Assembly: GCA_030684755.1 (NCBI GenBank)
Contig: JAUXXN010000013.1
Location: forward strand, 1-9,462
From: Hydrogenophaga sp.
GTDB lineage: Bacteria; Pseudomonadota; Gammaproteobacteria; Burkholderiales; Burkholderiaceae_C
Length of the DNA: 9,462 nt
Direction: 5' to 3'
The position numbers were made by a program, and so were the translations under genes. Positions 5,461-9,462 of the stretch are shown piece by piece (within the stretch, counting starts at the first letter, position 1; every line of letters begins with the position of its first letter). The notes under the pieces are model-generated. The model made no database searches. It had not been told where the DNA came from and worked only from the letters and a program-made list of their open reading frames with translations.

Positions 5461-5769
5461 ATGACCTACACCCTCAGACTTTTCGTGTCAGACGACGCCT
5501 CACCCGCACAACGCCAGGCGGCCGAACGCCTGTTTCGCCAAGCGCTTGAAACCGCGCTGGGTGATGCCGCCCTGGTGGCGCCGGTGTATGCGGCGTACCA
5601 GCGCATCTCGGCCTTGCACGGTGAAAGCCCAGATATGGAGGCGCTCACCGTGGACGAGCGCACCTTGTTTGAGCACTGGCAATTCGCTGAAGCAGCGGCG
5701 CTGGCAGCGGTTTGGGGGCCTTACCGCAGCCTGGACGAGGGCAGCTACGAAATCGTGCTGCCCGACTGA
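5461..5769 (+). CDS. Hypothetical protein, 102 aa
   Basis: I do not recognise this protein. It begins MTYTLRLFVSDDASPAQRQA, is acidic and alanine-rich, and has a probable N-terminal beta-strand followed by helices. The C-terminal part (about 58-102) holds ERTLFEHWQFAEAAALAAVW and ends in SYEIVLPD. There is no signal peptide, membrane span or known catalytic motif. The ATG at 5461 fits the codon pattern; upstream in-frame codons overlap the divergent exonuclease gene and read as low-complexity. It has no clear Shine-Dalgarno and may be translated from a short-leader transcript. It lies upstream of and parallel to the DUF6172-uvrB pair, separated by a hairpin. Confidence 0.7.
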   Translation: MTYTLRLFVSDDASPAQRQAAERLFRQALETALGDAALVAPVYAAYQRISALHGESPDMEALTVDERTLFEHWQFAEAAALAAVWGPYRSLDEGSYEIVLPD

Positions 5770-5787
5770 CGCATCCGGGTGGATGCG
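5770..5787 (+). terminator. Stem-loop just after the 102-aa gene
   Basis: CGCATCC-GGGT-GGATGCG is a perfect 7-bp stem with a 4-base loop starting one base after the TGA. The following GTGTTGG has too few T residues for a canonical intrinsic terminator, so it may only stabilise the mRNA end or attenuate read-through into the DUF6172-uvrB unit. A GATAAT hexamer at 5802-5807 may be the -10 of a promoter for that unit. Confidence 0.45.
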
Positions 5788-5861
5788 GTGTTGGCTTCAC
5801 CGATAATCGGGGGTTGTCATCACGTCCTCCCTGGGCGCTCACTCCCTTTGAAGGACCCTCC

Positions 5862-6233
5862 ATGAGAAAAACATTCCCCTTGCGCGCCGAAGGCAAGCAC
5901 CCCGACCGCGTGCTCGAAGCCGTCAAACACGAAATCCGCAAGTACATCAAGCGTGAGCGCCGCCGCGATTTGCCCGAGGGTGCTGACTTCTGGGACTTTG
6001 ATTGCCAGTTTGGCGCCGACAAGGCAGCCGCTGCCGTCATGGCCCCGGCCGATTTGACCGCTGCACTGGATGCCTTGGCACAAGCCGGTGGCGAGCAGTG
6101 TTACGTGGAGCTGCGGGCCAAGCCCGCCGTGTGGGAACGCCGCCCCGCCGGCCAGAGCACCGCCCCCGCTGCGGCACAATCCGCCGATGCCCCTGACACA
6201 GATACCCCTGACGCCGACCACACCCCTGCTTGA
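5862..6233 (+). CDS. DUF6172-like conserved protein
   Basis: A 123-residue protein that I tentatively assign to DUF6172 from the N-terminal block [20 protein letters not shown] and the following [17 protein letters not shown], then FWDFDCQFG (about 46-54). Function is not established. The Lys/Arg-rich patch at about 27-38 might bind nucleic acid, but that is a guess. The C-terminal 25-30 residues are a low-complexity Ala/Pro/Asp tail, and the last 47 bp are shared in another frame with uvrB. The start is clear: AAGGA at 5851-5855 lies 6 bases upstream of the ATG. It probably heads an operon with uvrB. Confidence 0.8.
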   Translation: MRKTFPLRAEGKHPDRVLEAVKHEIRKYIKRERRRDLPEGADFWDFDCQFGADKAAAAVMAPADLTAALDALAQAGGEQCYVELRAKPAVWERRPAGQSTAPAAAQSADAPDTDTPDADHTPA

Positions 6234-8307
6234 AGTGGTGAGCGAACCGCCCCTAGAGGGCGAGTTCCAGCGGTTTCCCGGCTCGCCTTTCGAGCTGTTC
6301 TCGCCTTACCCGCCCGCCGGCGACCAGCCCGAGGCCATTCGCCAGCTGGTCGAAGGGGTGAACGACGGCGAGGTGTTTCAGACCTTGCTGGGCGTGACAG
6401 GCTCGGGCAAGACCTTCACCATGGCCAATGTGATCGCCCGCCTGGGGCGCCCAGCCATTGTGTTTGCGCCCAACAAGACGCTGGCCGCGCAGCTTTATAG
6501 CGAGTTTCGCGAGTTCTTCCCGAAGAACGCGGTCGAGTACTTCGTCAGCTATTACGACTATTACCAGCCCGAGGCCTACGTGCCGCAGCGCGACCTGTTC
6601 ATTGAAAAGGACAGCGCGATCAACGAGCACATCGAGCAGATGCGGCTGTGTTGCACCAAGAGCATTCTGGAGCGGCGCGACGTGGTCGTGGTGGCCACGG
6701 TGTCTGCCATCTACGGCATCGGCAAGCCCGAGAGCTACCACCAGATGGTGATGCTGCTGCGGGTGGGCGACAAGATGGGCCAGCGCGACCTGATCGCCCA
6801 GCTGGTGCGCATGCAGTACGCGCGCAACGAGGCCGACTTTTCGCGCGGCAAGTTCCGCGTGCGCGGCGACACCATCGACGTGTTCCCGGCCGAACATTCC
6901 GAGATGGCGATCCGCATCGAGTTGTTCGACGACGAAGTGGAAACCCTGCAACTGTTTGACCCGCTCACCGGCAAGGTGCGGCAGAAGATCCCGCGCTTCA
7001 CGGTGTACCCCAGCAGCCATTACGTGACCCCGCGCGAGCAGGTGCTGAGCGCGGTGGAGGCCATCAAGGAAGAGCTGCGCGACCGGGTGAAAGAGTTGGT
7101 GGGCATGGGCAAGCTGGTGGAAGCCCAGCGGTTGGAGCAGCGCACCCGGTTTGACCTGGAAATGCTGGCCGAGGTGGGCCACTGCAAAGGCATTGAAAAT
7201 TACTCGCGCCACCTCTCAGGCAGTGCGCCGGGCGAGCCTCCAAGCACGCTCACCGACTACCTGCCCAAAGACGCCATGATGTTTCTGGACGAAAGCCACG
7301 TGCTGATAGGTCAGTTTGGCGGCATGTACAACGGCGACCGCGCCCGCAAGACCACGCTGGTGGAATACGGCTTTCGCCTGCCCAGTGCGCTGGACAACCG
7401 GCCACTCAAGTTCGACGAGTTCGAGCAGCGCATGCGCCAGGTGGTGTTTGTGTCGGCCACGCCGGCCGACTACGAAAAAACCCACGCCGGCCAGGTGGTG
7501 GAGCAGCTGGTGCGCCCTACCGGCCTTGTGGACCCGGAGCTGGAAGTGCGCCCCGCCACCCACCAGGTGGACGATGTGCTGCAGGAAATCCGCATCCGGG
7601 TGGAGAAAAACGAGCGGGTGCTCATCACCACGCTGACCAAGCGCATGGCCGAGCAGCTGACCGACTACCTGACCGAAAACGGCGTGAAGGTGCGCTATGT
7701 GCACAGCGATGTGGACACCGTGGAGCGCGTGGAAATTTTGCGCGATCTGCGCCTGGGTGCGTTCGACGTGCTCGTTGGCATCAACCTGCTGCGTGAAGGT
7801 ATTGACATTCCCGAGGTGTCGCTGGTGGCCATTCTGGACGCCGACAAGGAAGGTTTTTTGCGTTCCGAACGCAGCCTGATCCAGACCATTGGCCGCGCGG
7901 CGCGCAACCTCAATGGGCGCGCCATTTTGTACGCCGACCGCGTCACCGAGTCGATGCGCAAGGCGATGGACGAAACCAACCGCCGCCGCGCCAAGCAGAT
8001 CGAGCACAACCTGGCCATGGGCATCACGCCCAAGGCGCTCAACAAGCGCATCAAAGACCTGATCGACGGTGTATACAGCGAAAAGGCGGGCAAAGAGGCC
8101 GACCGCCTGGCCGCTGAGAGCGCGCACCGGGCCAGCATCGAAGACATGAGCGAAAAGGATGTGGCGCGCGAAATCAAGCGGCTGGAAAAGCTCATGCTGG
8201 AGCACGCGCGCAACCTCGAGTTTGAAAAAGCGGCCGCCGTTCGCGACCAGTTGAGCCGCCTGAAGACGCAGTTGTTTGGCGCAGCCGGCATGGACAACGT
8301 GGCTTAA
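6187..8307 (+). CDS. uvrB: UvrABC system protein B (excision-repair helicase)
   Basis: UvrB of nucleotide excision repair: it is loaded by UvrA, checks the lesion by threading DNA behind a beta-hairpin, and recruits UvrC or Cho for incision. The protein is 706 residues, slightly longer than E. coli (673) because of an N-terminal extension of about 25. Walker A GVTGSGKT is at 69-76, the tyrosine-rich hairpin around [14 protein letters not shown] is near 118-131, the Walker B variant DESH at 368-371, helicase motif [11 protein letters not shown] at 566-574, and the C-terminal UVR/UvrC-binding helices near 660-697. All appear intact. The ATG at 6187 gives a 47-bp overlap with the DUF6172-like gene and has no good Shine-Dalgarno. 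In-frame GTG codons at 6235 and 6238 would remove the overlap. No LexA box was found upstream. Confidence 0.97.
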   Translation: MPLTQIPLTPTTPLLEVVSEPPLEGEFQRFPGSPFELFSPYPPAGDQPEAIRQLVEGVNDGEVFQTLLGVTGSGKTFTMANVIARLGRPAIVFAPNKTLAAQLYSEFREFFPKNAVEYFVSYYDYYQPEAYVPQRDLFIEKDSAINEHIEQMRLCCTKSILERRDVVVVATVSAIYGIGKPESYHQMVMLLRVGDKMGQRDLIAQLVRMQYARNEADFSRGKFRVRGDTIDVFPAEHSEMAIRIELFDDEVETLQLFDPLTGKVRQKIPRFTVYPSSHYVTPREQVLSAVEAIKEELRDRVKELVGMGKLVEAQRLEQRTRFDLEMLAEVGHCKGIENYSRHLSGSAPGEPPSTLTDYLPKDAMMFLDESHVLIGQFGGMYNGDRARKTTLVEYGFRLPSALDNRPLKFDEFEQRMRQVVFVSATPADYEKTHAGQVVEQLVRPTGLVDPELEVRPATHQVDDVLQEIRIRVEKNERVLITTLTKRMAEQLTDYLTENGVKVRYVHSDVDTVERVEILRDLRLGAFDVLVGINLLREGIDIPEVSLVAILDADKEGFLRSERSLIQTIGRAARNLNGRAILYADRVTESMRKAMDETNRRRAKQIEHNLAMGITPKALNKRIKDLIDGVYSEKAGKEADRLAAESAHRASIEDMSEKDVAREIKRLEKLMLEHARNLEFEKAAAVRDQLSRLKTQLFGAAGMDNVA

Positions 8308-8350
8308 ACCGCACGAGCGTGACGGGTGCACTACCCATTACAACCTGCTC

Positions 8351-8376
8351 GACAAACTTCGTTTGTCTTGGACAAA
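8351..8376. repeat. Interleaved inverted repeats GACAAA/TTTGTC/GACAAA
   Basis: GACAAAC (8351-8357) pairs with GTTTGTC (8361-8367) around a TTC loop. The same TTTGTC also forms a 15-bp inverted repeat, TTTGTCTTGGACAAA, with GACAAA at 8371-8376. The two hairpins exclude each other. The first could end the uvrB transcript, though no T-run follows. The second covers the predicted iscR -35 hexamer and could be an operator. Pairing is seen; roles are inferred. Confidence 0.5.
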
Positions 8377-8396
8377 TTGGCTCAATGGGTTACAAT
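8368..8396 (+). promoter_or_regulatory. Predicted sigma70-type promoter for iscR
   Basis: TTGGAC (8368-8373) and TACAAT (8391-8396) are separated by exactly 17 bp, a plausible housekeeping promoter with a start near 8403 and a leader of about 160 nt. A second -10-like hexamer, TATACT (8423-8428), overlaps the best IscR site but has no good -35. I cannot tell which is used. Confidence 0.55.
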
Positions 8397-8418
8397 CTCG
8401 ATCAAATCACTAGGCTTT
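8394..8418. promoter_or_regulatory. Weak second IscR type 1-like site
   Basis: This 25-bp window matches about 18 of 25 positions of the recalled degenerate E. coli IscR type 1 consensus, with the AAATCA centre and GGCT right flank preserved but the GACT and AGTC cores damaged. It starts 30 bp before the strong site and overlaps the predicted -10 (TACAAT). Two tandem sites also occur at the E. coli iscR promoter. Alone it would not be convincing. Confidence 0.35.
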
Positions 8419-8423
8419 ACTGT

Positions 8424-8448
8424 ATACTCGACGAAAACAGTCGGGAAA
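8424..8448. promoter_or_regulatory. IscR type 1 binding site (predicted operator)
   Basis: The 25 bases match 22 positions of the recalled E. coli IscR type 1 consensus: the left flank ATACTC, core GAC-N6-AGTC and right flank GGG all fit. Such sites bind the [2Fe-2S] form of IscR and repress the isc operon when clusters are plentiful. It lies 114 bp upstream of the iscR ATG, overlaps the alternative -10 TATACT, and sits just downstream of the start predicted from TACAAT. Negative autoregulation is the natural reading. Confidence 0.75.
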
Positions 8449-8497
8449 GCCTTCGATGTATCGGCCCAAAGCATGGGCAGGGTGGGCGGAGCAGAGT

Positions 8498-8521
8498 TTC
8501 ACGGGGCGTTCTTCCCGTGAA
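8498..8521 (+). other. Perfect 8-bp hairpin in the iscR leader
   Basis: TTCACGGG (8498-8505) and CCCGTGAA (8514-8521) pair perfectly around an 8-base loop GCGTTCTT. It ends 28 bp before the iscR Shine-Dalgarno and is inside the leader for either candidate promoter. No T-run follows, so it is not a standard terminator. It could stabilise the mRNA, be a DNA operator, or serve RNA-level control. I do not recognise it as a known motif. Confidence 0.5.
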
Positions 8522-8562
8522 TCAAACAACGACGGTCAAGCCAACATTTAAGGAGCTTGAAA

Positions 8563-9096
8563 ATGCGCCTCACGACAAAAGGCCGATTTGCGGTCACAGC
8601 CATGATTGATCTGGCCCTGCGTCAGAACAATGGTCCCGTCACCCTGGCGGCTATCAGCCAGCGCCAACAAATTTCGCTGTCTTACCTGGAGCAGCTGTTT
8701 GGCAAGCTGCGTCGCCACGAGCTGGTGGAATCCACCCGCGGCCCTGGCGGTGGTTACACGCTGGGTCGCAAGGCTGCGGAAATCACCGTGGCCGACATCA
8801 TCGTCTCGGTGGACGAGCCCATTGATGCCACTCAGTGCGGTGGCAAGGAAAACTGTCTGGGCGAGGGGCACCGTTGCATGACGCACGATCTGTGGGCGGC
8901 CTTGAACTCTAAGATGGTCGACTTCCTGGATTCGGTGTCGCTGCAGTCCTTGGTAGACGAACAACTGGCCAAGGGCCTGGTGGTTGAAAACATCCCCATG
9001 ATCAAGCGCGCCATCTCCAGCCCGTCGGTGGTGAAGCCGATCCGGGTCAATGCACCCAACTCGGTGTTTGCTCTCGGAGCTGCCTTCTCAAAGTGA
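8563..9096 (+). CDS. iscR: Fe-S cluster assembly transcriptional regulator IscR
   Basis: A 177-residue Rrf2-family regulator. The N-terminal winged helix begins MRLTTKGRFAVTAMIDLALR, with the recognition helix near LSYLEQLFGKLRRHELVEST (39-58) and wing RGPGGGYTLGR (59-69). Cys92, Cys98 and Cys104 with His107 reproduce the [2Fe-2S] ligand set of E. coli IscR at the same numbers, so it should sense cluster supply. Cluster-bound IscR represses the isc operon at type 1 sites; the apo form acts at type 2 sites. The C-terminal tail (about 145-177) is longer than in E. coli and probably disordered. The ATG at 8563 has a strong AAGGAG (8550-8555) 7 bases upstream; the TTG two codons earlier is not needed. 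iscS follows 121 bp downstream. Confidence 0.97.
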   Translation: MRLTTKGRFAVTAMIDLALRQNNGPVTLAAISQRQQISLSYLEQLFGKLRRHELVESTRGPGGGYTLGRKAAEITVADIIVSVDEPIDATQCGGKENCLGEGHRCMTHDLWAALNSKMVDFLDSVSLQSLVDEQLAKGLVVENIPMIKRAISSPSVVKPIRVNAPNSVFALGAAFSK

Positions 9097-9217
9097 GCGT
9101 CCTTTTTGCGTGCAGGCAACGGGTCGGCCGCCTTGGTTGACCGTGTGTCGGGCAGCATCCTGGGCCAGTCACTCCACAAATATCCATTCATAACGCCAGC
9201 CACTTACCGAGCCAGCC
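9097..9217 (+). other. iscR-iscS intergenic spacer, 121 bp
   Basis: No gene is supported here. A modest imperfect stem can form between 9119-9125 (ACGGGTC) and 9139-9144 (GACCGT), with one bulged G. No terminator is seen, so iscR and iscS are probably one transcript. The iscS ATG has only a weak ribosome site. In E. coli the equivalent spacer is where a small RNA separates iscR from iscSUA expression; whether anything similar occurs here is unknown. Confidence 0.4.
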
Positions 9218-9462
9218 ATGACTACGCCACATTTTCCCATCTACATGGACTACAGCGCAACGAACCCCTGCGACCCACGGGTGGTTGATGCCATGATTCC
9301 CTGGTTGCGCGAGCATTTCGGCAACCCGGCTTCGCGCAGCCATGCATGGGGCTGGGAAGCGGAAAAGGCGGTGGAAACCGCCAGGGACCAAGTGGCCGAC
9401 CTGATCGGTGCCGACCCCCGCGAAATCGTCTGGACCAGCGGTGCCACCGAGTCCAACAACCT
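9218..9462 (+). CDS. iscS: Cysteine desulfurase IscS, partial (N-terminus only)
   Basis: The first 81 codons of IscS, cut by the window end. IscS is the PLP enzyme that takes sulfur from cysteine and passes it as persulfide to the IscU scaffold. The visible part starts [20 protein letters not shown] and shows IscS hallmarks: YMDYSAT (about 9-15), [19 protein letters not shown] (about 34-52), [16 protein letters not shown] (about 64-79), where the last block helps bind PLP. The PLP lysine, active-site cysteine loop and C-terminus are beyond the window. The ATG at 9218 aligns with the usual N-terminus, though its Shine-Dalgarno is poor. iscU, iscA, hscBA and fdx probably follow off-window. Confidence 0.96.
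   Translation, partial: MTTPHFPIYMDYSATNPCDPRVVDAMIPWLREHFGNPASRSHAWGWEAEKAVETARDQVADLIGADPREIVWTSGATESNN

Noticed and set aside
6253..8331. Two long minus-strand open frames (319 and 371 codons) opposite uvrB
   Set aside because: His/Ala/Gln/Leu-rich shadow translations with no motif; uvrB on the plus strand is unambiguous.
8421..8440. CTGT...ACAG-like motif in the iscR promoter as a LexA box
   Set aside because: The half-sites are separated by more than 8 bases; the sequence is much better explained as an IscR type 1 site.
8319..8609. A 96-codon plus-strand frame between uvrB and iscR
   Set aside because: It covers the promoter, IscR operator and leader hairpin and runs into iscR in another frame; composition is not coding-like and no ribosome site supports it.
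1..9462. CRISPR array, insertion-sequence ends or rRNA genes
   Set aside because: No regularly spaced repeats, no transposase-like frame or terminal inverted repeats, and no rRNA-like sequence were seen.

Overview
The window looks like chromosome of a GC-rich betaproteobacterium, most likely order Burkholderiales and probably Comamonadaceae. This rests on strong G/C third-position bias, the uvrB sequence, an iscR-iscS pair with the proteobacterial IscR cysteine pattern, and small conserved genes (DUF3820, DUF6172-like) that I associate with this group. The genus is a guess.

Positions 1 to about 2072 are the end of an integrated element whose other end lies off the left edge. Reading leftward (minus strand) it has a tyrosine integrase (1859-516), a RelE/HigB-type toxin (496-173) and the first 58 codons of an XRE-type antitoxin (176 to the window edge). 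Right of the integrase is an AT-rich stretch with repeated short motifs and a LexA-box-like palindrome. It ends in a tRNA-His 3' portion (2023-2072) that lacks the acceptor 5' strand and D-arm, followed by a normal terminator. I read this as the att scar of an island inserted in the tRNA-His gene, with the intact tRNA expected off-window to the left.

Positions 2164-5861 are ordinary chromosome in short operons. On the minus strand lie a PlsC-type acyltransferase followed by a standalone UvrC-like GIY-YIG nuclease (cho). Divergently, on the plus strand, an epoxide-hydrolase/dehalogenase-type alpha/beta hydrolase overlaps a DUF3820 protein. A minus-strand RNase D-like 3'-5' exonuclease converges on that pair, and divergent from it is a 102-aa protein I do not recognise.

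Positions 5862-8307 hold a DUF6172-like protein overlapping the start of uvrB, the nucleotide-excision-repair damage-verifying helicase. A 255-bp regulatory region follows. It contains interleaved inverted repeats, a sigma70-like promoter, a 22/25 match to the E. coli IscR type 1 site, a weaker second site 30 bp upstream, and a perfect hairpin in the leader. It serves iscR (8563-9096) and iscS (from 9218, cut by the window end), the start of an iron-sulfur assembly operon that IscR probably autoregulates.

I do not see a clearly new multi-gene system. The points most worth checking are the island boundary with its possible SOS control of the integrase, the structured iscR leader, the alternating repeats at 8351-8376, the uvrB/DUF6172 overlap, and the UvrC-type cysteine tetrad in Cho.
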